The notes beneath the pieces are model-generated. The model was not told where the DNA came from. It saw nothing but the letters and a program-made list of their open reading frames with translations, and made no database searches. A DNA stretch of 51,802 nt from Thermomucor indicae-seudaticae (Eukaryota; Mucoromycota; Mucoromycetes; Mucorales; Lichtheimiaceae). Within the stretch, counting starts at the first letter, position 1. Each line of letters opens with the position of its first letter. The DNA lies in the NCBI GenBank assembly GCA_000787465.1, contig JSYX01000095.1:1-51802 (forward strand), given 5' to 3'. A program made the translations under genes and the position numbers. This document shows positions 43,087 to 51,802 of the stretch, one piece after another.

Positions 43087-44625
43087 CTACCTTCTCAGCG
43101 TGCCACGGCTTTGCTGATGATAGAGCTGTTCAAGTTCACTCTCAAGAGCCTTGATCTGGGCATGCTGTGCTTCAAGATCCTTGTTCAGACGATCACGCTC
43201 TTGAATAAGCTGGGTAAACACATGTACGTAAGTCTCTTTCTTATTCCGGGCACAACAGATTTTTTTACCTGTTGCTCCCACTGGCGGAAACGAGCTTCTT
43301 CATTCTTGACCTGTTCAGTAAACATCTTGCGTAGTGCGTCTTCCTTTTCGCGATGTTTTGGATTCTCGTGTTTCTTGACCCTAGAAACCAGGTCAGTTTC
43401 CGACCAGTGCGAGGAAAAAGGGGATGCAAGATTACTTTGGTTCACCAAACTTGCGCGTAGCCATTTGTTGTTGGCGGTAATTCTCATAATGAATTTCCTC
43501 TGTCGTGGAGATCAAGTCCAGCATATGCTCGCGGATCAGGAGGTTGCGTAACTTTTTGAAGTCACAGTGTTGCTCATTTTCCACCTCGGCACAACCCCAC
43601 GAATACTGACGTCCAAGAACCTCACGACCGTCGGCTGTGCGGACCATCTGCGTTGAGCCAATAATGGAGAATGGCATGGCAGACATGATGTCTCGGTTGC
43701 GCTTGGTCGTTTCCTCGTCGTCGCTTTCAATCGGGCAAGAATAGACGCGGATGTTTTGGGCCTCGATTTGTTCAAGGATCTATATAACAACAATATCGGT
43801 CAGTGGTCCCGTAGGGTGTCTCCTCCTTTCGATATTTTTACCTTCTTCTTAAAGTGAGCCAAATCTTTGGGTGTAAGGGTATCTGCCTTTGCAATGACTG
43901 GGATCAGATTGACACGCGAACCAAGGCGTTTCATGATTTCGATATCCAGTGGCTTCAGTCTTGGTGATCGATCAGAGTCGCATGCATAAAAAAGAAAGAG
44001 GTGGGCGTCAGGAACTTACCCATGACCATTTGGTCGGATGAAATAGAGACACACATGGACTCGCATGTCGATAATACCTTGACGACTCGGCTGTTGTTCT
44101 TGTCGCATGTAATTTTCATGTTGATCATCAATGAATTCAATGACAGGATGCCAGCTGTCATAGTTATTGACATAGTCGCCAAATCCAGGGGTATCAATCA
44201 CCGTCAGTTTCACCTTGAACTTCTGCTCCTCCAGTTCTTCAAAGAGTTGAATCAGTTCCCCCACTTCTTTAAGGTGGTTTCTATAAGGTGGTTGTCAGCA
44301 CGTACCTGCTTTGGTGATTTCGATTTCCACAGTACGGTCGAGTTGTTTTTCATGGCGTTTGGCAGGGCTTTTGTATTCTTTGATGGACGTAGTAAACAGT
44401 GTATTGACAAACGTTGTCTTACCGACACCCGATTCGCCTATACGGGGAGAGATGGGGAGGCGCGAGTTGGACATTGGAGGTCCAAGGGCTTCATCTCTAA
44501 AAAGAATGCGCCTTACCACACACCATCACCGTGAAATTGGCACCGCGGTTAGTGACAATCTTGTGCCGCTGGTTCGGCAGGTGAGCAACACCGATACCAG
44601 AAGAAGAGACTGAAACAGGGGCCAT
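43087..44625 (-). CDS. CDC12: septin, Cdc12 type
   Basis: Seven exons (minus): 44625-44517, 44437-44306, 44266-44020, 43959-43842, 43779-43436, 43380-43269, 43209-43087, giving 394 residues. The polybasic-flanked start [19 protein letters not shown] is followed by P-loop [10 protein letters not shown]3 DTPGFGD and G4 AKAD. Septin-unique element [20 protein letters not shown] and coiled coil [28 protein letters not shown] end it. LPNQR and RFRQWEQ point to Cdc12/AspC rather than Cdc3, Cdc10 or Cdc11. It polymerises with other septins at sites of polarised growth and septation. It is convergent with the PQ-loop gene, 211 bp apart. Confidence 0.94.
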
Positions 44626-44967
44626 GGATTCTTGCGATTGGCCAAAGATGAGGAAGAGAGAGGAACAAGGAGAATAAGGTTTTACAGAAATTCAAAGCCA
44701 GTAATGAGTTCAACGGTCTTCGTCCGAGAAACAGGGACGGCATTGCATGCAGCCACCAGTATCTCAAAGCTCAAAGAATGTGACGCGCACACAAATACAT
44801 AAAAAAAGAAGCCTCCTTTATAGTCGAGTCTTTTATTATATTCTTTATATTACCCGTTTACTTTTTCTTATACAAGTATTCCATAGCCTTCTCATGTTAG
44901 CACCAACCGGGCTGCCCTGTCCAACGCGCTTCGGATTGGTTGAAACTATCTAAACTCGCTGCAGACG
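44626..44967. other. septin promoter region
   Basis: 5' flank of CDC12 up to the repeat end at 44970. No motif is claimed. Confidence 0.5.
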
Positions 44968-45060
44968 TACAGTCGACCCCCGTTAATTTCATCTTGGTTA
45001 ACATCCACACTCGTTTACTTTCAAGGAACCTCAGAGGACTGAGGAACCTTAGGACTTCAA
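44968..45060 (+). mobile_element. orphan terminal sequence of a TIR element (pogo/Fot1-like)
   Basis: TA at 44968-44969 is followed by CAGTCGACCCCCGTTAATTT and then TCATCTTGGTTAACATCC. This closely resembles the terminal sequence of the element at 49309-50020 (CAGAGGAACCCCGTYAATT). A matching opposite end was not found within the window, so it is a truncated or decayed copy; the right limit is arbitrary. Confidence 0.55.
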
Positions 45061-45350
45061 TGGAGCGTCACAAATGTTTCTACAGTAATTCTTCATTACA
45101 GAACTACTGCGATGCATCTCATGTGGCAGAGCCGCAGCCACCTGACGGGCACGTGTGATGAAATTTCATTTTTTTCCTTCCCCATTTGGCTCGCATTGGA
45201 ATCACATGCTGGCAAGCAAAGCCATGTCGATGCAGGAATCTGCTGTACTGTTTTACAACCTGCCTGATCATAAGCACCGACACAACAACCGAAAGGGTTG
45301 TGCAACGTTGACTCACATACGTGGGCACAGCCGCAGCACACTCTGATAAT
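45061..45350. other. intergenic before the DUF4291 gene
   Basis: No gene supported. A 107-codon minus ORF overlaps the start of the DUF4291 gene and is treated as a shadow. Confidence 0.5.
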
Positions 45351-45358
45351 TATATAAG
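45351..45358 (+). promoter_or_regulatory. TATA box of the DUF4291 gene
   Basis: TATATAAG lies 10 bp before the first ATG (45368) and 31 bp before the second in-frame ATG (45389). With a usual 25-35 bp TATA-to-start distance, transcription would begin near the second ATG, so that one is likely the real start. Confidence 0.5.
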
Positions 45359-45367
45359 GGGGTTTGT

Positions 45368-46060
45368 ATGCAAAAAGTAGCCTGCTGTATGAACAGACCA
45401 AAACACGCACCCCAAACATTGGCTATCGAGCCTTACCTGGAACAGGCAGCCAGCTGGCCTCAGGAAGGCAAACATATTTTGGCTCATTATGACGACGAGA
45501 CGATTGTGGTCTATCAAGCCTACAAACCAGCGATTGCCGAGCACGCCGTGAAGCACCAGCAGTTCGCCGGTGCTCCGGATTTCAAGTTTAGCCGGATGTC
45601 CTGGATCAAGACGAACTTTTGCTGGATGCAGTATCGTAGTGGCTGGAACACCAAGCCCAATCAAGAACGAACCCTGGCTGTAAGAATCAAACGGGATGCG
45701 TTCGACAGCATCCTGGCGGACGCCATTGAGTCCAGATATGATGATGACCAACCCAGAGGAACAAAGACGATGACCCGTGAAGAATACGAAAAGCGCAAGC
45801 GGACAGGTGACGTTCGGCTACAGTGGGACCCGGATTACGAGCCAACCGATATCCTAAAACCAAAGAAACTTGAAAAGCGGCGGGCCATTCAGTTGGGTCT
45901 GCGAGGTGAAACGCTCCGGAAGTATGCAATGGACTGGGTGGTCTCCATTGAAGACGTCACCGCTTTTGTCCAGGAAATGCGATCAAAGGTACCGCACCAT
46001 CTAACAGAACTCTGGACTCCCAAAGAACGCATCTATACACCTTCTTTTTTATTACAATGA
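45368..46060 (+). CDS. DUF4291-family protein, intronless
   Basis: A single open frame of 230 residues, or 223 if the ATG at 45389 is used. The family core is visible: DDETIVVYQAYKPAIAEHAV, RMSWIKTNFCWMQYRSGW, TKPNQERTLAVRIKRDAFD, then RLQWDPDYEP and RRAIQLGLRG. DUF4291 proteins occur in bacteria and scattered fungi, with no established function that I know of. The absence of introns in an intron-rich neighbourhood, and the bacterial spread of the family, allow an ancient transfer, but that is an inference. It is convergent with the LysRS gene, 57 bp apart. Confidence 0.88.
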   Translation: MQKVACCMNRPKHAPQTLAIEPYLEQAASWPQEGKHILAHYDDETIVVYQAYKPAIAEHAVKHQQFAGAPDFKFSRMSWIKTNFCWMQYRSGWNTKPNQERTLAVRIKRDAFDSILADAIESRYDDDQPRGTKTMTREEYEKRKRTGDVRLQWDPDYEPTDILKPKKLEKRRAIQLGLRGETLRKYAMDWVVSIEDVTAFVQEMRSKVPHHLTELWTPKERIYTPSFLLQ

Positions 46061-46117
46061 TTGATAATCAATTAACTAATAGTTTTACCAACCATAAGAA
46101 GCTTATTGTGTTGTATT

Positions 46118-48240
46118 TTAACGAGGTGGTAAAGGTTTCATGACAGGAAATGCAAGCACTTCCCGAATATGTGATGAGTTCGTCAGCATCTGTACAACAC
46201 GATCAATGCCCATGCCCCAGCCTGCTGTAGGCGGTAAACCGTATTCGAGAGCCTCGCAAAAGTTTAAGTCAGGTATTGGAGCATCCAAATCCCCTTGCAA
46301 TCGATCCCGCGCTTGCTCCTCGAACCTCTTTCGCTGCTCTTCTGGATTATTCAACTCTTCGTACGCGTTGACGAGTTCTTTTCCATCAACAAAAAGTTCG
46401 AATCGGGCAGCTACTGCGCGACCCTAAACAGATTGAGATCATTTGTATTGCGCCACGTATCATGGATCTTCTATGTACATATATGCTGCGCACGTACCTG
46501 ATCGTCGATAAAGCCTTTTGCAAGCGGACTGAGCGCGACCGGGTGATTGTATAAAAAGGTAGGCTGCACACATCCAGGCTCAATAAAATGAGAAATGAGC
46601 TTGTCCAGAATGCGGGGGACCGTGACAGGACCGGTAACAGACACCCCATGAGCTTTACATATATCCCACAGCTTCTCCACAGTAATGTCTATAAAAATCA
46701 ATTATCAAGCTATTGCATCCGACTGCAGGAAGAAGTGGTCTGCTTACCTGTGTCATGGGATTGAAGAATATCGGCCAGTGACGTATTTAATGCTGCTTCT
46801 AAACAATCCATGACATGGACCCGCGCAAACGGTCGACCAAAATCGATTTCCTGCTGCTCTCCCATCTTAATCTTGTCTGTATGATGTATACTCTTCACGA
46901 GACCTGGTTCCCCAAATCGTTCGCCTTTTAAAAAATAGCGCAAGCAAAAGCAAGCAAGGGCTAAAGTACGCACCTGACAGCAATTCTTCCGTATCTGTCA
47001 TGAGTGTGTCCAGGTTGCCATATGCCTGATAGAACTCGCACGTCGTAAACTCGGGATTGTGGTCGGCGTCAATTCCTTCATTACGAAACTGTTTTCCAAT
47101 TTCATAGACTCGATCAAAGCCGCTCACCACGAGTTGCTGATCCACGATATTGAATATCCTTCCCGTTTATAGAGTCACACAGCCCGTTACCTTCAAGTAG
47201 AGTTCAGGCGCAATGCGCAACTGCATATCCATGTCTAGTGCATGTGCGTGAGTTTTAAAGGGCCTTGCCGAAGCGCCACCTGCATTGACAGACAAGACGG
47301 GCGTTTCTACTTCCATGAATCCTCGCTTATCCAGAAACTCGCGGATATACCGAATAACCTAGAATGAGAGATTGGTAGGTTTCAGCCGAAGATCATACTT
47401 GAACACGGGCGAAGAAACCGTTCTTCTTCCGTTTCTCGCATACCTGGCTTCGTACCCGAAGCACTTGGGAGGCTTCGGCATTAACAAGAAAGTCCAAGTA
47501 GCGTTGGCGAAACCGTTTCTCTGGATCGGAAAGCCCTGACCGCGAAGGGATATCTCGAAGACAAGGAGCCAGGACACGCATCTCACGAGTGACAAATAAG
47601 CTTGGTTGACCTCGTTTGGTTTTTCCAGGCACACCAGTGAATGCTACAAAGCAAAGTACGGGACTCTTTTCAGTTACACCCTCAATGCTGTTCTACTGAT
47701 AAGAATTCGCATGGGGCAGCTTGTTTGTGTACCTGCAATATCGCCACGACTCAAAATATGTGATGCTTCTTCAAATGACAACCCTTGACCTTCAAAGCGA
47801 CCTTTGGAAGCGACCACCTGAATCTGTTGTCCGTTTTGAACCACATCATAAAATACAAGCTTGGAACTCGATTCGCGCTTGGCGTGGATACGGCCCGTCA
47901 GCGTAATGACTTGCTCGCCCTTTTGGCCATTGTCTAAATCGCTCGCCAGACGTTCAATGTCAGGAATCGTCGCCCAATCGCCGTGCTGTGTCTTGTCTAA
48001 TGCGAACCGAGGGTATTCGAGCCGTTCGGGACGAGTAGAGCCGTTCCAGCCAACTGCCGATGTACCAGCACGTTCTTCTAACATCCGAAATGAGCTGCAG
48101 CCGCCTCAACCAAGCACATGCAGAGGAGTATATAACGTACGACAGGTCGCGGTAGTGAGAAAACGATGGAAAACCAAGCGGCTCCTGTGCCCAAGGAGAA
48201 ACGACAGGCATTTCGCATTTGCTCTACTGCGAAACGCCAT
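46118..48240 (-). CDS. MSK1: mitochondrial lysyl-tRNA synthetase (class II)
   Basis: Eight exons (minus): 48240-48141, 48077-47733, 47643-47444, 47358-47191, 47136-46974, 46903-46748, 46688-46498, 46423-46118; 542 residues. The first exon encodes [20 protein letters not shown] and more Arg/Ser/Leu-rich, acid-free sequence, as in a mitochondrial presequence; it joins in frame only through the C|AA splice. The OB-fold domain has [20 protein letters not shown]. Motif 1 precedes [10 protein letters not shown], motif 2 is [20 protein letters not shown], and motif 3 is [17 protein letters not shown]. It charges mitochondrial tRNA-Lys. Whether a separate cytosolic enzyme exists elsewhere in the genome is not visible. 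Confidence 0.93.
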
Positions 48241-49308
48241 TCCATAAACAGAGATTCTTTCAAGAGGAGACTGTGCCTGCGGGATTGTCTGCGGTTAGTC
48301 ACGCCGTCGTTGTTCGCTCATGTTTGCCCAAAGGCTCACGTTTGCTTATCCAGCTGAAAGAACGGATACAAATCAAGCAACGAAGGGGACGAACGCAAAG
48401 TTATAAACGGCGACCCGCTTGCTCAAAGCAATTGATGCCAAACACTGTATTCGTCACAGACAGCCTTGTGAAAAAAGGTTGCTCAGCATCTCAGCTAAAC
48501 TTGAGAAGCATATGTCTATGTACATCGACGTTTTGTGATCATGTTAGCAACTCTGTAGATAACGAAGTCGCTTATCAGATGTTGCGATGCCTTTGAGGAC
48601 GCGGAACATCACTCCATTGAAAGCCCTGCAGTCTCCATGGCCCCTACTAAGCGCGCTTGACCTTGCACCTGCTGGCGTGCCATCTCTGCTCGAAATACGC
48701 CCTTGTCGTTCTTTGACCCCTGACTCTGCGCGAATAATCTAAGTAGGACGATAATGGAACGCCGGAGGCATGTCGAGCCAGCCATACCTGTTTAATCTAC
48801 CGTGATATCAAAGCGTTGTTGTCGCCTTGTATGGCTTCTTTTCCCATAAGCGTCCTGTGATGCCGGCAACGCCATGGCGTTAAGCAGCAAGTCCATGTTA
48901 GCCTTGTAAGTACAGTAGCCGCTGGAAATACTGATAGGGTCGGCGAGCTCGGAAAGCGATCACTGTACAGCGGGCGGCCAAAATTTTAGCCAGTATAAAG
49001 GCTCGGTGCCATTGAGGGCGTCTGAGAGGTGTTTGTGTAGCCTATCTGTAGCGCGACCAGGGTTCAGTCCCCATGAAATAGTAGATCTACGAAGATCGGC
49101 GTTGTGCAACGTTCAAGATGATGAGTATTAAGGTTCGACACGTGGCAAAATGGTTGCTTGTTCATTTCTGATTGTTCGTGTATGTACAGCTTTACTTGTG
49201 GATGCTTGAGACGCATTTCTATATCCAAAGACACGGGTATATGAAGTGATTGATGGGTCCCATACTTTTGTACAGAGGAGCTTCAGATACCGCGGCTGAC
49301 GGTTGATA
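48241..49308. other. intergenic, GC-rich middle, no gene seen
   Basis: About 1 kb upstream of MSK1. The plus ORF 48219-48596 starts antisense inside MSK1 and has no features. From about 48,600 to 49,080 the sequence is richer in G+C than its flanks, without an ORF. A non-coding RNA is possible, but I could not match RNase P, SRP, 5S, U-type or tRNA consensus elements. Confidence 0.5.
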
Positions 49309-50020
49309 CAGAGGAACCCCGTCAATTTCAAGGCCAGGATTTTCGTTGAGACCTTGAAATTAACGGGGATTGAAAGTTAACGGGGTCCGTGTTTGGGATT
49401 CGAATGCGCAACGCCTGACTGGTGCATTTGCCACATTGTTGGAACAATGACCTATTCCGCTTTTCTAAGCATGCTATGATAACAGACTGATACTACTGCG
49501 CTGCATCCGTTGAGTCTGTACGATGATATAATCAGAATGAAAACGATAGCGTTTCGGGAACCATCACAAAGCAGGTCTGTGGGTGCAACGGGATAAGCAT
49601 TGGGAAAGAGAAATTTTTTCTGAAGACGAGCTCGTACGTTCCCTGTACAGGCCATACAGTGACTAAAATTGTCTCCGATTACTATAGCCTCCAGTACTTG
49701 TCATTGGTAACAGTGAGAGAACTCCGTTATGTGACCAGGAAAAGTCTTTCACTATACATAGCCTAAGATCACGACGTCATAGAAAGCAAACTTTGGTGAG
49801 AAGCTTTCTTCTGAATAGAAAGTTTTTCAGCTCAGCTTCTTAGTCGGATTTCATTGGCTAATGGAACCCCGTTAAGGGTTTCAACCCCTCCGAGTCCCTT
49901 GGAAGTGAAAATATCGAGGGATTGAAAATTTTCACTATGTCTTCTGGATATTTTGCAGAAGAACGTGAAAATAACCAGGGTTGAAAATTAACGGGGGGTG
50001 AAATTAACGGGGTTCCTCTG
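49309..50020. mobile_element. 712-bp non-autonomous TIR element flanked by TA (pogo/Fot1-like MITE)
   Basis: Left end CAGAGGAACCCCGTCAATT and right end, read inverted, CAGAGGAACCCCGTTAATT agree at 21 of 22 terminal positions. Each end abuts TA (49307-49308 and 50021-50022), the target duplication of Tc1/mariner-pogo elements. CAG termini also fit that group. Just inside the left end is a hairpin (49317-49333 with 49352-49368, one mismatch), and subterminal GTTAA/TTAAC copies recur. No transposase ORF is present, so it would need enzymes in trans. A diverged copy of its right part is at 30110-30260 and a related end at 44970. Confidence 0.7.
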
Positions 50021-50124
50021 TAATCTTACCCCAGTGTCGTGTTTCTGCTTCCTGAGTGGTCCTCTGAGCGACGAAGATGACGGTAATGGATTGACCTGAA
50101 AAAATATCGTTCTGGCGTCTCTGA

Positions 50125-50325
50125 ATGCAAAGAGGTCAGTTAGATAAAGACACTTGTTATATAAAAGATGCAATTACCCGGGACGTGCTCGATACGCTGT
50201 ATATTAAAGACGATACAGACATCCAACTGCTTGTGTTTTTGCCAAACAAAATAGAAGAAAATGGATTCCGAGGAACTAGCAACAGTATTCAATCCGAGAT
50301 CACATCATATTTCAAAGAAATATAG
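50125..50325 (+). CDS. short unidentified ORF next to the TIR element
   Basis: 66 codons from ATG at 50125, hydrophilic and coding-like: QLDKDTCYIKDAITRDVLDT and DDTDIQLLVFLPNKIEENG. It begins 105 bp beyond the element's right end. It could be an exon of a longer gene or relic with the ORF at 50354. No family is recognised. Confidence 0.3.
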   Translation: MQRGQLDKDTCYIKDAITRDVLDTLYIKDDTDIQLLVFLPNKIEENGFRGTSNSIQSEITSYFKEI

Positions 50326-50353
50326 ACTATTATGAAGACGTTCTCATATAGTG

Positions 50354-50728
50354 ATGTCTCCTGCCAAACTGATCACTGATCTTTATAGACAATTGGTGAT
50401 ATTTCCCTGCACACAGGACCGGCGAGCACGGAAAGTGCTCATTATGAGGAGATATCACTATAAAAAGTATAAGTATATCCCACGGCTACTGTATTCACTA
50501 CTAGGATGTTCATCATCCACAGGGGGATGGAGTTTGCAAGTAGCTAGGACACAGGCCACTGAAACGCCAACCAGACGATTCCGAAACACATCAGGATTGT
50601 CACACCTGGGCAAAAGGAAGAAGGACAGATTATACTGCGAATGTCCACAAAGACAGTGCCTTATTACTGATCACGAAGCAACTACAAAATGTGTGCTCTG
50701 CCTCTTAGTTTTACCGTGGATAAAGTAG
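50354..50728 (+). pseudogene. unidentified ORF with a Cys-rich end
   Basis: 124 codons from ATG at 50354. A basic middle (DRRARKVLIMRRYHYKKYKY) is followed by a C-terminal cluster (LYCECPQRQCLITDHEATTK and CVLC) that could bind zinc. Such basic plus Cys-cluster ends occur in some transposases, which suits the repeat-rich context, but the match is only a general resemblance. Confidence 0.25.
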
Positions 50729-51802
50729 AAGCTTTAAAGCCCAAGTACGCCTCTAGACCATGTTTCCCCTCTTCAGTTCCTGTCATTGCTGACGAGGTGT
50801 CCTTGGAAGATATGTAGCCTTGCACCTCGTGACCTACAGTATGTCGCTAATAACTGCTAGGCTGGCAAGACCAGGAGTGATTACTCAGAGCCTTAGCCCC
50901 ACGATGTGCTTGCCGCTGTACACTAACACAAGCCAGAATCCTATCATTAGACATTGCCGTTCCCAAGCGCATTTGTGCGCGCTTATTCGAGAACAATGCA
51001 AACATAACTTCATTCAAAAACCAGTAAGCTACCGAAGTTAAAGCAGTCAAGATAGGAGCCCCCTTTAGCACAGTGATACCGTCTGATAAAGGCGATTTCC
51101 ATACTTACGGCATACATCCAATTTGTACGCATCGTTTGCTCTGATCTGCATTTGCTTTCAAGAAAGAACTAGAGACAACAGCAGTACAAGTGGGGTCTTT
51201 GCATGCACGATTTGAACGTTGGACTGAACCCCATACTTGCAAATCTCACGGCAATCGGTGGCAGTGTGAGTTGAAGCAGGTGCATTTTGCACTTTATTTT
51301 CCCGTTCTCGGCCGAGCGGTCCCAACAGACTAGGGCCGTAGTGTCCCAAGAGCAGATAGCTTACGATATGAGAATTGGACACTGACGACAATACCGTTGG
51401 GCTCGCCCAGATCGGAAAAGAATAAGGAATGTGATCACACGAAAGCTTCACATTCAACTTTGAGCTTGCCTTTTATACACGATCATTGGATTGCTTAAAG
51501 AAGCAGATTTGAAAGAGTCAACAACTTTTTCGCCAATGAATGAGGAAGACGTTTGTCATTTTCTTTTTTGATTGCAAGATAAAAGCACCCCAAAGGGTTC
51601 CAAAAATTGATCAGAGCCATGAGTGACTCTGATCACGACAATTATGTTGTGGGGTATGGCAATTGCCCATCGGTTTAGCCTCATTTGAGCAAGCTTCCCC
51701 TTGAAGAAGGACAAAGAAGAAAAAAATGTTGGCGCAGTTCCTCGAAATTTTGATAGGCGTTCTACACTCCGTCCGATAATATTGTATTTTGAAGAGACAT
51801 TT
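50729..51802. other. gene-poor right edge
   Basis: No supported gene. ORFs of 73-99 codons on both strands between 50,820 and 51,457 lack recognisable features. The sequence is cut by the window edge. Confidence 0.5.

Noticed and set aside
47861..48596. Plus-strand ORFs of 128 and 125 codons
   Set aside because: They run antisense through the first two exons of MSK1, which are well supported; no independent features.
49058..49075. tRNA-like T-arm (GGGTTCAGTCCC)
   Set aside because: The loop deviates from the invariant TTCRA, and no anticodon or acceptor stem is found upstream.
51158..51457. 99-codon minus ORF at the right edge
   Set aside because: It has no proper ATG at its start, no recognisable domain, and lies in repeat-rich sequence.
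1..51802. CRISPR array, prophage or bacterial operon
   Set aside because: No regularly spaced repeats were seen, and the spliced eukaryotic gene structure excludes prokaryotic operons.

Overview
The window is nuclear DNA of a filamentous, intron-rich fungus. Most genes are split by many short introns (about 50-80 nt) with GT(A/G)-AG ends. The gene set is typical of early-diverging fungi, with Mucorales-like proteins such as a PQ-loop transporter, a UXT prefoldin, a small voltage-sensor-like membrane protein and a tandem C2HC zinc-finger protein. The lineage (Mucoromycota, probably Mucorales) is inferred from gene architecture and remembered protein families, not from a search.

Layout, left to right. 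1-5 kb: TMA7 (cut by the window edge), a small single-pass membrane protein, a ten-exon cytochrome P450 and a voltage-sensor-like protein. 5-10 kb: an intronless mitochondrial PPR protein, an HD-domain phosphohydrolase and UXT. 10-13 kb: a gene-poor stretch with two decayed zinc-finger copies. 13-19 kb: mS34-like mitoribosomal protein and ZUO1 (divergent), an Alba-domain protein and the ISC1 sphingolipid phospholipase. 19-29 kb: small unknown proteins, the nucleolar GTPase NUG1/Grn1, eIF4A, HAP5 and the dynamin DNM1. 29-32 kb: repeats, including a telomere-like TTTAGGG tract and relics. 32-43 kb: a glyoxylate/hydroxypyruvate reductase, SFT2, TRF4, two small unknown ORFs, the intact C2HC zinc-finger gene, threonine aldolase GLY1 and a PQ-loop transporter. 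43-48 kb: septin CDC12, an intronless DUF4291 protein and mitochondrial lysyl-tRNA synthetase. 48-51.8 kb: a repeat-rich, gene-poor end with a 712-bp TIR element flanked by TA.

The genes are unrelated housekeeping functions rather than one pathway. Translation and ribosome biogenesis are common (TMA7, ZUO1, NUG1, eIF4A, mS34, mt-LysRS), as is mitochondrial biology (PPR protein, mS34, DNM1, mt-LysRS). Several pairs are tightly divergent or convergent.

I found no convincing new multi-gene system. The most notable signals are splicing oddities (a start codon split by an intron, four GC-AG introns, 10-17-nt micro-exons, two in-frame 63-nt introns), a C2HC zinc-finger family with an intact copy plus relics whose inactivating change is visible as a CpG transition, and a pogo/Fot1-like repeat family. 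Exon coordinates were worked out by hand from frame continuity and splice consensus. Terminal exons flagged as uncertain may be wrong.
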